DNA of 64,000 bases, taken from Pseudomonas kilonensis (GTDB taxonomy: Bacteria; Pseudomonadota; Gammaproteobacteria; Pseudomonadales; Pseudomonadaceae). The notes beneath the pieces were generated by a model, which was given only the letters and a program-made list of their open reading frames with translations, had not been told where the DNA came from and ran no database searches. Position 1 is the first letter of the stretch. The number at the start of each line of letters is the position of its first letter. The stretch spans positions 868,001-932,000 of the forward strand of contig NZ_LHVH01000017.1 of assembly GCF_001269885.1 (NCBI RefSeq). The letters run 5' to 3'. Below are positions 25,411-34,990 of the stretch, one piece after another. The translations under genes were made by a program, and so were the position numbers.

Positions 25411-27069
25411 TCATTCTTTCACCGGCAATGTGAGGTTCTGCGCCGGTGCGTCCTTGGGACGGCCGCGAAGCAGCGATTCGGGATGGCGGCTCAGGTAGTC
25501 CGACAGCTCGCGCAGCGAGCGCGACATGCGCCCCAGGTCGTCCAGGGTCTGGGTCAGTTGTTCGCGCTGCGGTGAATCTTCGGCCAGGGTCGAGTTGGCC
25601 GATTGCAGGGTTTTGCTGACGTCCTGCAAGGTGTTTTGCACACTTGGCAGCGTCTTGCTATTGAATTGGGCCAGGCCTTTGCGCAGCTCCACCAGGTTGC
25701 CATTCAGGTTGCTGGCGACGCTTTCCAGCGGCAGTTTGTTGATTCGCTCGACCATCGCCTGCAATTGTTCCTGCAATTGTTGGAGGCTACCGGGAATGGT
25801 CGGTATGCGCACAGGCCGGGCGGTGGGGTCGAAGGCGACTTTTTCCGCCTTGGGGTAGAAATCCAGCGAGATGTACAACTGCCCGGTCAGCAGGTTGCCG
25901 CTGCGGGCCTGGGCACGCAGCCCCCGATCGACAAAGCTGCCCATCAGGCGGGCAGAGGCGGCTTCGTCCTCCGGGTCGTGATTGAGTGCCTTGAGCAGTT
26001 TCTCATGGGCCTTGCCCAGGCGCTGTGGGTAGATCACCACGCCGACGTTGACCGGAAAACTGCGCTGTTTCTCATCGAAATCCAGATTGATGGCCACCAC
26101 CCTGCCAACTTCCACCCCCAGGAACTCCACCGGCGCACCGACGCGCAAGCCGCGCAGGGCCTGGTCGAACCGCAGGGCCAGGTATTGCGCCTTGCCATCG
26201 GGCGGGGCGAGGGCGCTCTGCTGGTCGGCAAACAGTTCGTAGGTCTTGTCCTCGCTGGCGGGGACGTCGTTGGGGCTGTACTCCGGCGCCCGAAACGCGA
26301 TGCCGCCCAGCAGCAGGGCCGAGAGCGATTCGGTCTTGACCGCGAAACCGTTGGCACCGACGTTCACGTCCACGCCGCTGACGTTCCAGAACCGGGTGTT
26401 TTCGGTGACGTACACATCATTGGGCGCGTTGACGAACACGTCGATGTTGACGCCTTTGCCCTCGGCGTCCAGGGCGTAGGACACCACTTGGCCCACCGGG
26501 ATCTTGCGCAGGTACACCGGCGAGCCGATGTCCAGCGAGCCGAGGTCCTGGGAGTGCAGGGTGAAGCGCTTGCCCGGTTCGCCATAGGTGATGGGGGGCG
26601 GGTTCTCCAGGCCGGTGAAGGACTTGGCGCGCACTTTCGACTGGCCGGCGTCGGCCCCGATGAAATCCCCGGACAGCAAGGTGTCGATCCCCGAGATACC
26701 GCCGGCCCCGATGCGCGGCCGAACCACCCAGAACACCGAGTCTTCGTGCGTGAAGGTGTCGGCTGTCTTGGCGAGCTTGACCGTGGCGGTGACGTTCTTC
26801 TGGTCGTGGCTCAGTTGCACGTCGGTGACCTGGCCGATGACCACGTTGCGATATTTCACCTGGGTCTTGTTGGCGGTCAGGCCCTGGCCGGTCTTGAAGG
26901 TGATGGTGATGGTCGGGCCTTCCTGCAGCCAGTTGTGGACCACCAGGGAAATGCCCACCAGCACCGCAATGATCGGCACGATCCATACCAGCGACACCGT
27001 CCAGCGGCGGGTGGTGACGTGGGCGCGGCCGGGTGCGGGGTGTTGCCCGTCAGTGGCTTGCGACTTCAT
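25411..27069 (-). CDS. pqiB: Intermembrane transport protein PqiB (MCE/MlaD family)
   Basis: A 552-residue protein with a short cytoplasmic tail, one membrane helix (about residues 26-45, SLVWIVPIIAVLVGISLVVH in part) and three MCE domains. Each begins with a GL-type strand, e.g. ITFKTGQGLTANKTQVKYRN for the first. The C-terminal 120 residues are helical with heptad-like leucines (SLQQLQEQLQAMVERINKLP) and should form the long tunnel seen in PqiB hexamers. It overlaps the end of pqiA2 by 20 bp. Confidence 0.94.
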   Translation of the reverse strand: MKSQATDGQHPAPGRAHVTTRRWTVSLVWIVPIIAVLVGISLVVHNWLQEGPTITITFKTGQGLTANKTQVKYRNVVIGQVTDVQLSHDQKNVTATVKLAKTADTFTHEDSVFWVVRPRIGAGGISGIDTLLSGDFIGADAGQSKVRAKSFTGLENPPPITYGEPGKRFTLHSQDLGSLDIGSPVYLRKIPVGQVVSYALDAEGKGVNIDVFVNAPNDVYVTENTRFWNVSGVDVNVGANGFAVKTESLSALLLGGIAFRAPEYSPNDVPASEDKTYELFADQQSALAPPDGKAQYLALRFDQALRGLRVGAPVEFLGVEVGRVVAINLDFDEKQRSFPVNVGVVIYPQRLGKAHEKLLKALNHDPEDEAASARLMGSFVDRGLRAQARSGNLLTGQLYISLDFYPKAEKVAFDPTARPVRIPTIPGSLQQLQEQLQAMVERINKLPLESVASNLNGNLVELRKGLAQFNSKTLPSVQNTLQDVSKTLQSANSTLAEDSPQREQLTQTLDDLGRMSRSLRELSDYLSRHPESLLRGRPKDAPAQNLTLPVKE

Positions 27070-27709
27070 CCATAACCTCCTCGGATGGTTGGGTATCCCA
27101 GATCAGCCGGGGGTCGAAGCTCATGGCCGACAGCATGGTGAACAGCACCACGAGGCCGAAGAACAGGATGCCCGGTCGTGGTTCGATGTCGCTCAATGCC
27201 TGGAACTTGACCAGGGCTGCCACCAGGGCCACCACCAGCACATCGAGCATCGACCAGTAGCCGATGACTTCCACCAGCCGGTACAGCTTCGCCCGCTGAA
27301 CCTGGGCCCAGGTGCTGCGCCGTTGTGCGGTCACCAGCAGCAGGGTCAGCACCACGAACTTGATGCCGGGCACCGCGATGCTGGCGATGAAGATAATCAG
27401 GGCGATGTCCCAGGCGCCGCTTTGCCAGAACTCGATGACACCGCTGATGATGGTGCTGTCGGCGCCTTCGCCGAGCATCTGGGTATTCATGACCGGCAGC
27501 AGGTTGGCCGGGATGTAGAACACCAGCGCGGCCAGCATGTAGGCCCAGGTGCGGGTGATGGCGTCGGGTTTGCGTCGATGCAGGGCGGCGTCGCAGCGGG
27601 GGCAGGTCTCGGGTTCGTTGGTCATGTCGCAGGCCAGGCCGCAGCTGTGGCACAGGCACAGGTCCAGGTCGCGGGCCTCTGGCGGGGTGTCCAGCGGCTG
27701 GCCGTTCAC
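27050..27709 (-). CDS. pqiA: Paraquat-inducible protein A, second half
   Basis: A 219-residue membrane protein starting at a GTG that overlaps the stop of the preceding pqiA half (GTGA). It has a zinc-ribbon-like CLCHSCG...CPRCD motif at residues 18-39, then four membrane segments including YMLAALVFYIPANLLPVMN. In E. coli PqiA is a single protein with two such repeats; here the two halves are separate, tightly coupled genes. It should form the inner-membrane part of the Pqi system with PqiB. Confidence 0.9.
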   Translation of the reverse strand: MNGQPLDTPPEARDLDLCLCHSCGLACDMTNEPETCPRCDAALHRRKPDAITRTWAYMLAALVFYIPANLLPVMNTQMLGEGADSTIISGVIEFWQSGAWDIALIIFIASIAVPGIKFVVLTLLLVTAQRRSTWAQVQRAKLYRLVEVIGYWSMLDVLVVALVAALVKFQALSDIEPRPGILFFGLVVLFTMLSAMSFDPRLIWDTQPSEEVMDEVASH

Positions 27710-28302
27710 AGGCTGTCCCACAGGTCGCGAACATCGCGCCCGGCAATGCGGATCATCAGCAGGCTCAAGGCCGCCAGGGCGAACAGGCCGATGCCCGGGA
27801 GCACGTCCAGCAGGCCGGCGAGCTTGATCACCGCCACCAGCGCGCCCAGCAGGCACACTTCCAGCATGCTCCAGGGGCGCAGGGTTTCCAGGCTGCGCAT
27901 GCACAGGTTGAACCCCGGCGCCCGCTGCTGGAGGTAGGCATGGCCCAGCACCCAGATCAGGAGCGCCAGTTGGAAGGCCGGCGCGATAATGATTGCCACC
28001 GCCGTCACCAGGGCGATGAAGGTGATCGGCCCCTGGCTCAGCGCCACGATGGAATCCCATAACGTCGCGCTGTTGCTCAGGCCCTGGAGGCGGATGCTCA
28101 TGATCGGGTAGATGTTGGCGAAGGCCCACAGCACCGCCGCCGTCACGCTCAAGGCCAGGCGCTGCTCGATGGTCAGGCCGTTGTGGCGCTGGATCACCGC
28201 GTGGCAGCGCACGCACGAGGCTTTCTGGTGCGCAGCGAGCATCGCCGGTTCGTACACCGCATCGCAATGTTCACAAATGATCAATCGGTCGGTGTCGGCC
28301 AT
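27706..28302 (-). CDS. pqiA: Paraquat-inducible protein A, first half
   Basis: A 198-residue membrane protein with an N-terminal CEHCDAV...CVRCHAV zinc-ribbon-like pair and about four membrane helices, ALSVTAAVLWAFANIYPIMS among them. It corresponds to the N-terminal repeat of E. coli PqiA and is the first gene of the leftward pqi operon. Upstream, 69 bp separate it from the CBS-domain gene, and that gap may contain the operon promoter. Confidence 0.9.
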   Translation of the reverse strand: MADTDRLIICEHCDAVYEPAMLAAHQKASCVRCHAVIQRHNGLTIEQRLALSVTAAVLWAFANIYPIMSIRLQGLSNSATLWDSIVALSQGPITFIALVTAVAIIIAPAFQLALLIWVLGHAYLQQRAPGFNLCMRSLETLRPWSMLEVCLLGALVAVIKLAGLLDVLPGIGLFALAALSLLMIRIAGRDVRDLWDSL

Positions 28303-28371
28303 CGGGATGCTCGCAGGAACAACCCCTTCAATATAGAAGTGCCTTGGGAATGAGCAACCCGACCGAATGGA

Positions 28372-28812
28372 TCATTCCCCGCGAATGTATTGCTCCAGTT
28401 GTCTGATCAGATCGGCCTGTTCGGCGATGGCTTCCTTGACCAGGTCACCGATGGACAGCAGGCCGACCAGTTTGCCGTCCTCTACCACTGGCAAATGCCG
28501 CAGGTGTTTTTCGGTCATGATGCTCAGGCAGGTCTCGACGTTCTGGTGCGGGTCGATGGTGATCACGGGGGAGACCATGATGTCACTGACCTTCGTGCCC
28601 ACCGATGAGCGTCCGCGCAAGACCATTTTGCGGGCATAGTCGCGCTCGCTGATGATCCCCAGCACTTCGTCGTTCTTCACCACCAGCAAGGCACCGACGT
28701 TCTTCTCGGCCATGCGCATCAGGGCCTGCAATACCATGTCGTCCGGTGAGATGGTGTGCACTTGCTGGTTCTTCTCGTCTTTTATCCGGAGCAACTGCGC
28801 GACGGTTTTCAT
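28372..28812 (-). CDS. CBS domain-containing protein
   Basis: A 146-residue protein made almost entirely of two CBS domains (a Bateman module). The repeats are recognisable as DMVLQALMRMAEKNVGALLV followed by VLGIISERDYARKMVL, and NVETCLSIMTEKHLRHLPVV followed by LVGLLSIGDLVKEAI. Such stand-alone modules bind adenine nucleotides and act as energy or redox sensors; no partner domain is attached. It lies head-to-tail upstream of the pqi operon on the same strand and might be co-transcribed. Confidence 0.92.
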   Translation of the reverse strand: MKTVAQLLRIKDEKNQQVHTISPDDMVLQALMRMAEKNVGALLVVKNDEVLGIISERDYARKMVLRGRSSVGTKVSDIMVSPVITIDPHQNVETCLSIMTEKHLRHLPVVEDGKLVGLLSIGDLVKEAIAEQADLIRQLEQYIRGE

Positions 28813-28973
28813 GGGGGAGCCTCAGGTGTTGTTTTTGCTGGTGGTTAAAGCATCGTAGACCCAACGGCGCAGAGCAAGCGGTAAAGCGGCGGCCAGTCGT
28901 CCAAAAGCGTCATTGCCCGGAAATTCTCCTTCGATGTGATGTCATCCACCTTTGTGGCGAGGGGCGTCTCTCT

Positions 28974-29066
28974 GTGGGAGCAATCCTGTGGGAGCAAAGC
29001 TTGCTCGCGATGAACGATGACGCGGTCTAGCAGTTGAACCGCATCGCGGGCAAGCCTTGCTCCCAC
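28974..29066. repeat. REP palindrome with extra partial units
   Basis: GTGGGAGCAATCCTGTGGGA, then a full unit GTGGGAGCAAAGCTTGCTCG and the inverse CGGGCAAGCCTTGCTCCCAC. Two truncated copies flank it (to about 29094). It fills most of the 335-bp gap between the CBS gene and polB, which holds no other recognisable feature. Confidence 0.8.
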
Positions 29067-29147
29067 AAAAGCCTTGCCCCCACAAGGGAATAAATCCCCT
29101 CGCCACAGGGTAGAATCGTCGCTTACGTAGAATTCGAGGTTGCAGCG

Positions 29148-31511
29148 GTGGATTTACAGCAGGGCTTCGTCCTGACCCGGCATTGGCGCGATACCCCGGC
29201 CGGCACCGAAGTCGAGTTCTGGCTGGCGACCGACGCCGGTCCCCGGCGCGTGCGCCTGCCCGTGCAAACGTCGGTGGCCTTTGTGCCGCAGATCCAGCGC
29301 GGCCAGCTCGAAGCCTTGCTGCAAGGGGAGAAGGAGGTAGAACTACGCCCCCTGGACCTGCTGGATTTCGAGCATCGTCCGGTGCTGGGGCTGTATTGCC
29401 AGCAACATGCCCAACTGATGCGCCTGGACAGCACCTTGCGCCGCGCCGGTGTGGAGGTGTTCGAAGCGGACATCCGGCCGCCGGAGCGCTACCTGATGGA
29501 GCGTTTCATCACCGCCCCGGTCTGGTTTGGCGGTACGCCGGCCGCCGATGGCTTGCTGGTCGATGCCCTGATGAAACCGGCGCCCGAATACCGTCCACCG
29601 TTGCGCCTGGTGTCCCTGGACATCGAAACCACCGCCCAGGGCGAATTGTATTCCATCGCCCTGGAGGGCTGCGGCGAGCGCCAGGTCTACATGCTCGGGC
29701 CGCCCAATGGCGACGATACCGGCGTGGATTTCCAGCTGGAATACTGCGAATCGCGCACGGTCTTGCTGAAAAAACTCAACGACTGGCTCGCCCATTTCGA
29801 CCCTGACGCGATCATTGGTTGGAACCTGGTGCAGTTCGACCTGCGGGTGCTGCATGAACACGCCCGGCGCCTGGCCGTGCCGTTGCGCCTGGGGCGTGGT
29901 GGCGAAGAGATGCAATGGCGCGAGCACGGCGCGCGCAAGAATCACTTCTTCGCCTCGGCCGCTGGCCGGTTGATCATCGACGGTATCGAGTCGTTGCGTT
30001 CGGCGACCTGGAGTTTCCCCTCGTTCAGCCTGGAAAACGTTGCCCAGACGCTCTTGGGGGAGGGCAAGTCCATCGATAACCCGTACCAGCGCATGGACGA
30101 GATCAATCGCATGTTCGCCGAGGACAAGCCGGCCCTGGCCCGCTACAACCTCAAGGACTGTGAACTGGTGACGCGGATCTTCGCCAAGACCGAACTGCTC
30201 ACGTTTCTCTTGGAACGGGCCAGCGTCACCGGCCTGCCGGCGGACCGCAGCGGGGGTTCGGTGGCGGCCTTCACGCACCTGTACATGCCGCTGATGCATC
30301 GCCAAGGGTTTGTTGCGCCCAACCTGGGCCAGCGCCCGCCCGAGGCCAGCCCGGGTGGGTTTGTCATGGATTCCCAGCCGGGGCTCTACGAGTCGGTGCT
30401 GGTGCTGGACTACAAGAGCCTGTATCCATCGATCATCCGCACCTTCCTGATTGATCCGGTGGGCTTGATCGAAGGGCTGCGCCACCCGGATGACCAGGAG
30501 TCGGTGCCAGGCTTTCGCGGGGCGCGCTTCTCCCGTACTCGACATTGCCTGCCGGCCATCGTGGCGCGGATCTCCGAAGGCCGGGAGATCGCCAAGCGCG
30601 AGCACAATGCGCCGCTGTCCCAAGCGTTGAAAATCATCATGAACGCCTTTTATGGCGTGCTCGGTTCCAGTGGCTGCCGTTTCTTCGACACGCGCCTGGC
30701 CTCGTCCATCACCCTGCGTGGTCACCAGATCATGCAGCACACCCGCCAGTTGATCGAAGCCCAGGGGCATGTGGTGATCTATGGCGATACCGATTCCACG
30801 TTCGTCTGGCTGCGCCGGGCCCATGGCCAGGAGGAAGCGGCCAGGATCGGTCGCGAGTTGGTGGCGCACGTCAACCAATGGTGGCGTGGGCAGGTGCGTG
30901 ATGAGTTCGGGCTGGAAAGTGCGCTGGAGCTGCAGTTCGAAACGCATTTCAAGCGTTTTCTGATGCCGACCATCCGCGGCGCCGAGGAGGGCAGCAAGAA
31001 ACGCTACGCCGGGCTGGTGACACGTGCCGATGGGAGCGACGAAATTGTCTACAAAGGCCTGGAAACCGTGCGCACCGACTGGTCGCCGCTGGCCCGGCAA
31101 TTCCAGCAGGAGCTGTACGGGCGGATCTTCCACCGCAAGCCCTATCAGGATTATGTGCGCGATTATGTGCAGCAGACCCTGTCCGGTGCGTTCGATGAAC
31201 GGTTGGTCTACCGCAAGCGTCTGCGCCGGCCGCTGGAAGACTATGAGCGCAACGTCCCACCCCATGTGCGGGCGGCGCGGTTGGCCGATGAGTTCAACCA
31301 GCGCCAGGGCCGCCCGCGGCAATACCAGAATGGTGGCTGGATCAGCTACGTCATCACCGTCGCCGGCCCCGAACCGTTGGAAATCCGCAGCGCGTCAATC
31401 GATTACGACCACTACGTGAGCAAACAGCTACAGCCAGTGGCGGATGCGATCCTGCCGTTTGTGGATGATGATTTTTCGACGTTGGTGGGCGGGCAGATGG
31501 GGTTGTTCTGA
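29148..31511 (+). CDS. polB: DNA polymerase II (family B)
   Basis: A 787-residue family-B polymerase starting at a GTG after GAGG. The 3'-5' exonuclease is intact ([12 protein letters not shown] with the Exo I aspartate and glutamate; [14 protein letters not shown] for Exo II). Polymerase motifs are [13 protein letters not shown] (motif A), [12 protein letters not shown] (motif B) and [11 protein letters not shown] (motif C). Pol II works in translesion synthesis and replication restart. In E. coli it is SOS controlled, but I see no good LexA box in the short, REP-filled upstream region. Confidence 0.96.
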   Translation: MDLQQGFVLTRHWRDTPAGTEVEFWLATDAGPRRVRLPVQTSVAFVPQIQRGQLEALLQGEKEVELRPLDLLDFEHRPVLGLYCQQHAQLMRLDSTLRRAGVEVFEADIRPPERYLMERFITAPVWFGGTPAADGLLVDALMKPAPEYRPPLRLVSLDIETTAQGELYSIALEGCGERQVYMLGPPNGDDTGVDFQLEYCESRTVLLKKLNDWLAHFDPDAIIGWNLVQFDLRVLHEHARRLAVPLRLGRGGEEMQWREHGARKNHFFASAAGRLIIDGIESLRSATWSFPSFSLENVAQTLLGEGKSIDNPYQRMDEINRMFAEDKPALARYNLKDCELVTRIFAKTELLTFLLERASVTGLPADRSGGSVAAFTHLYMPLMHRQGFVAPNLGQRPPEASPGGFVMDSQPGLYESVLVLDYKSLYPSIIRTFLIDPVGLIEGLRHPDDQESVPGFRGARFSRTRHCLPAIVARISEGREIAKREHNAPLSQALKIIMNAFYGVLGSSGCRFFDTRLASSITLRGHQIMQHTRQLIEAQGHVVIYGDTDSTFVWLRRAHGQEEAARIGRELVAHVNQWWRGQVRDEFGLESALELQFETHFKRFLMPTIRGAEEGSKKRYAGLVTRADGSDEIVYKGLETVRTDWSPLARQFQQELYGRIFHRKPYQDYVRDYVQQTLSGAFDERLVYRKRLRRPLEDYERNVPPHVRAARLADEFNQRQGRPRQYQNGGWISYVITVAGPEPLEIRSASIDYDHYVSKQLQPVADAILPFVDDDFSTLVGGQMGLF

Positions 31512-31558
31512 GGTTCTCCAGTATTCAGACCAAGCCCGTGGTCAGGGTTTTATCCCCT

Positions 31559-31644
31559 GTGGGAGCAAGGCTTGCCCGCGATGCGGGCGCCCCGTTTTCC
31601 CAGGACACCGTGTCGTCTTCATCGCGGGCAAGCCTTGCTCCCAC
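31559..31644. repeat. REP palindrome pair (GCAAGGCTTGCCCGC type)
   Basis: Inverted GTGGGAGCAAGGCTTGCCCG and CGGGCAAGCCTTGCTCCCAC between the convergent polB and aldo/keto reductase genes. Confidence 0.88.
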
Positions 31645-31690
31645 AGATAAACTCCGTCGCCACAGATCAGCGTGAATCTTTGGATGGGGG

Positions 31691-32512
31691 TTAGACCATC
31701 GCCAAGCGCTGCTTGCCCTGGGGCTGGGGAAATATCAGGTCGAGGGCGGCCAGGTCCTGCGGTTCCAGCTTGAGGTTGGCCGCTTCGGCATTCAAACGCA
31801 CATGCTCAGGCTTCACGGCCTTGGGAATGGCAATCACATTGTCCTGGCGCAGCAGCCAGGCCAGTGCGATCTGCGCCGGTGTGGCGCGATGGCGTTCGGC
31901 GATCTGTCCCAGGGTGTGATCCTTGAGCAGCTGCCCGCCCTGGCCGACCGGGCAGTAAGCCATGACGGGCATGGACTGGCGCTGGCACCAGGGCAGTAGG
32001 TCGAATTCGATGCCGCGCTCCTGCAGGTTGTACAGCACCTGGTTGGTCGCGCAGGCCGGCGCGGCCAGCTCTTCAAGGTCCGCCACATCGAAGTTCGACA
32101 CGCCCCAACGGCCGATCTTGCCTTCTTCGCGCAGACGCTCGAAGGCTTCGACTGTTTCGGCCAGCGGGTACTGCCCGCGCCAGTGCAGCAGATAAAGGTC
32201 GATGTAATCGGTGTCGAGCCGGCGCAAACTGCGTTCACAGGCCAGGGGAATACCTTTGCGACTGGCGTTGTGGGGATAGACCTTGCTCACCAGGAAAACC
32301 TGGTCGCGCAGGCCGGTGATCGCTTCGCCAACGACGGTTTCGGCACCGCCTTCGGCATACATCTCCGCCGTGTCGATCAGGGTCATGCCCAATTCGATTC
32401 CCAACCGCAGGGCGGCCACTTCTTTCTTGTGATCAGACGGTTCCTCACCCATGCGCCAGGTGCCCTGGCCAATGACCGGTACGGACACCCCCGCCAATTC
32501 CAGCGTCCTCAT
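31691..32512 (-). CDS. Aldo/keto reductase
   Basis: A 273-residue TIM-barrel NADPH-dependent reductase; start at the ATG at 32512, because the longer frame runs through a REP-like element. The catalytic tetrad is visible: D in LIDTAEMYAEGGAE with its tyrosine, K in FLVSKVYPHNA, and H in LYLLHWRGQYP. The C-terminal coenzyme-binding segment is IAIPKAVKPEHVRLNAEA. This arrangement matches the YeaE-like AKR group that reduces methylglyoxal and other aldehydes, but the physiological substrate is not known. Confidence 0.92.
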   Translation of the reverse strand: MRTLELAGVSVPVIGQGTWRMGEEPSDHKKEVAALRLGIELGMTLIDTAEMYAEGGAETVVGEAITGLRDQVFLVSKVYPHNASRKGIPLACERSLRRLDTDYIDLYLLHWRGQYPLAETVEAFERLREEGKIGRWGVSNFDVADLEELAAPACATNQVLYNLQERGIEFDLLPWCQRQSMPVMAYCPVGQGGQLLKDHTLGQIAERHRATPAQIALAWLLRQDNVIAIPKAVKPEHVRLNAEAANLKLEPQDLAALDLIFPQPQGKQRLAMV

Positions 32513-32562
32513 GCCTTTCTCCTGTTGTGCTGATCGATAATCCAATGGACAGCAGGATAGTC

Positions 32563-32666
32563 GTAGGAGCTGGCGAAGCCTGCGATCTTTTGATCTTTTG
32601 ATCTTTCGCTCCAGACTCAATTGCCTGGGGAAAGATCGCAGCCTCGCTTCGCTCGTCAGCTCCTAC
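32563..32666. repeat. REP-like palindrome (GTAGGAGCTGGCGAAGCC type)
   Basis: Same family as 4046 and 24749: GTAGGAGCTGGCGAAGCC with GCGATCTTTTGATC on the left, complementary arm ending CGTCAGCTCCTAC on the right. Confidence 0.82.
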
Positions 32667-32684
32667 GGGGGTTGCGCAGCTTTT

Positions 32685-33836
32685 CTATTTTGCGGAGAAC
32701 TTCAACACCATGGTCTGGGTGTAGGTCTGGCCCGGATCAAGCCGCGTCGAGGGGAAGTTCGGCTGGTTGGGCGAGTCAGGGTAGTGCTGAGTTTCCAGGG
32801 TGAACGCGCCCCAATGCGGATAGACCTTGCCTTGCTTGCCCTTGACGGTGCCGTCGAGGAAGTTGCTGGTATAGAACTGCACGCCAGGCTCGGTGGTGTA
32901 GAGCTGCAGGCGTCGTCCGGAGTCTGTGTCATACACTTCGGCGGCCAGTTTGTTCACGTCGCCTTTGGCGTCCAGCGCCCAGTTGAAATCGAAGCCACCT
33001 TGTTTCGGTTCGGCGAACTTGAGTTGTGGGTGATCGGCCTTGATGTGGGTGCCGATGGCGGTGGGTTGGGTGAAGTCCATCGGCGTACCGGCCACGGGGG
33101 CCAGTTCGCCGGTGGGAATGAGCTTGCCGGTGACCGGCGTGTAGTGAGCCGCGTGCAGGGTCGCGAGCTGCTCGAGTATGTCGCCGTTGCCGGCGCCGGC
33201 CAGGTTGAAATAGCTGTGGTTGGTCAGGTTCAGCACCGTGGGCTTGTCGGTGGTGGCCTTGTACTCGATGCGCAACTCGTTCTGTTCGTTGAGGCTGTAG
33301 GTGACGTCGGTCTTCAGCGCACCGGGAAAGCCCATCTCGCCATCGGGTGACAGGTAGGTCAGGGTGACGCCCACCGAGTCCTTGGCATTATGGGGCTGGG
33401 CCTTCCAGACACGCTTGTCGAACCCATGCGGCCCGCCGTGCAGGGAGTTGCCATGGTCGTTCTGCGGCACTTGGTAACGCTTGCCGTCCAGCTCGAAGGC
33501 GCCGTCGGCCAGGCGATTGCCAAAGCGGCCGATGGTCGCGCCGAAATACACGCTGCCGTTCTTCTGGTAACCCTGCACGTCGTCGAAACCGAGCACGATG
33601 TCGGCGACCTTGCCGTTTTTGTCCGGCACGCTCAATGACTGGAGGATGCCGCCATAGGTGATGACCGTGGCCTCCATGCCGTGGCTGTTGCGCAGCACGA
33701 ATTTCTCCACCGCCGTGCCGTCGTCGGTCTTGCCGAACGCACCGCGTTCGTTGGTCAGGCCGGCAGCCTGGGAAGCCGAGGTGGCGATCATCAGGGACAC
33801 TCCGAGGGCCGTGAGCAGTTGTCTGGATTCAAGCAT
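32685..33836 (-). CDS. galM: Exported aldose 1-epimerase (mutarotase)
   Basis: A 383-residue galactose mutarotase-like enzyme that interconverts alpha and beta anomers of aldoses. A signal peptide ends near SASQAAGL, so it is periplasmic. Catalytic residues are in NDHGNSLHGGPHG (first histidine), LTNHSYFNLAG (second histidine) and the C-terminal ETQHYPDSPNQPNFPST, which contains the family glutamate. The upstream 297-bp spacer is AT-rich, with an imperfect inverted repeat (TAGTCTTTC near 33928 and AAGACTAA near 33997) that might be a control site. Confidence 0.92.
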   Translation of the reverse strand: MLESRQLLTALGVSLMIATSASQAAGLTNERGAFGKTDDGTAVEKFVLRNSHGMEATVITYGGILQSLSVPDKNGKVADIVLGFDDVQGYQKNGSVYFGATIGRFGNRLADGAFELDGKRYQVPQNDHGNSLHGGPHGFDKRVWKAQPHNAKDSVGVTLTYLSPDGEMGFPGALKTDVTYSLNEQNELRIEYKATTDKPTVLNLTNHSYFNLAGAGNGDILEQLATLHAAHYTPVTGKLIPTGELAPVAGTPMDFTQPTAIGTHIKADHPQLKFAEPKQGGFDFNWALDAKGDVNKLAAEVYDTDSGRRLQLYTTEPGVQFYTSNFLDGTVKGKQGKVYPHWGAFTLETQHYPDSPNQPNFPSTRLDPGQTYTQTMVLKFSAK

Positions 33837-34133
33837 GGTATGACCTTCCTTCCTGTTGTTTTGTTGTTGTTTTGAACGCGGGGCGAGTCCGTTACTGGTC
33901 GGACAGCGCTGAAGGTTTTTCTGATTAGTAGTCTTTCTATTTGATGGATGAGAAGGGATTTATAGCCATAAATAGAGATTTATCAATTAAAAAGTAAGAC
34001 TAATTAGGCTGCGGAGGCGTTGCGATAGATTGAGGTTTTCTTCCAACACTGCACTTTTGCGTTTTTTGCTGCTCTATCCATGGGCCTGGAAGCGGCGACC
34101 CCCATCGCTTCCCCATGCCCAGACCGAGACTCG

Positions 34134-34883
34134 ATGGCCGGTGTTTTTGATTCTGTGACGAGATTGCGCCGCTGCTGCCTGGCGTTGTTGGTTGGTGTGT
34201 CGATGCTGTTCAGCGGCGGCTGTAGCCATCAGCAGGGGCAGGACATGGTCACGCAGTTCAGCAACGCCAGGCCCCAGGAATTCTTGCAGACCAGCGTCGA
34301 TCGCATGGCCACGTTGTCGATGCATGACAACCTGCAAAGCCTCTATCTGCTGATGAGCAAGCTTTACCTGCGCAACCCCGAAGAACTGCGCAAGTCCGGC
34401 TTTCTCGACGCCCGCACCGCAGAAAAACAGGTGCGCCTGGCCATCGAGCAGCAACAGCCCTTGCCAACCCTGGGTGGCAAGAAGGACCTGGCGGCCCTGA
34501 GTTATGCCATGAGCCCGGAATTTCTCGGTGATCGGGTCGGGGCGTTCATCTATGCCATCGGCAGCATGCTGGTCACCGCGCACGGCAATCGCCTCGAGTT
34601 CTACATGACCGACACCATCGACCCGCGTTTCGTCAGCAACGCGGCGCGCAATATCGAAAAAGCCACCTGGCTGCTGAGCCAGCGGCAGAACAAGGACGGT
34701 AAGCTGTTGCTGTTTTCCAATGAGATTTCGGAGGAGGGCAGCAACCTGAGTTTCGCCGTGGAGTTTGGAAAAATCGTCGCCCGATTGGACCTGCTGACCC
34801 AGATGCTCGATGAGCGTTACCGGCGGATCGGCTTGAATTACGCCCAGAGCCTGCTGTTCCTCAACTTCTTGCCGGTTCAGTGA
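34134..34883 (+). CDS. Hypothetical lipoprotein
   Basis: About 249 residues from the ATG at 34134. The N-terminus carries a type II signal peptide with lipobox LFSGGC, putting the lipidated cysteine near residue 30. The rest is helical and soluble, without repeats: segments MHDNLQSLYLLMSKLYLRNP and VEFGKIVARLDLLTQMLDER are amphipathic. I recognise no family. It stands alone between galM and the TauE/SafE gene. Confidence 0.75.
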   Translation: MAGVFDSVTRLRRCCLALLVGVSMLFSGGCSHQQGQDMVTQFSNARPQEFLQTSVDRMATLSMHDNLQSLYLLMSKLYLRNPEELRKSGFLDARTAEKQVRLAIEQQQPLPTLGGKKDLAALSYAMSPEFLGDRVGAFIYAIGSMLVTAHGNRLEFYMTDTIDPRFVSNAARNIEKATWLLSQRQNKDGKLLLFSNEISEEGSNLSFAVEFGKIVARLDLLTQMLDERYRRIGLNYAQSLLFLNFLPVQ

Positions 34884-34990
34884 AGTGATGGAAAAGGAAT
34901 AAAGATAGATCACATCGATATAGGGGGTTATAAGAAAAATCGCTATGCTCGCGGCCAGATTTTTCACGCGGTCGTGCTGAGACGGGTTTA

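Noticed and set aside
25603..27937. Long plus-strand frames opposite pqiB and pqiA
   Set aside because: Shadows of the leftward pqi operon, whose MCE and zinc-ribbon motifs are clear.
29343..31322. A 659-codon minus-strand frame opposite polB
   Set aside because: polB motifs A, B and C are intact on the plus strand; the reverse product has no recognisable domain.
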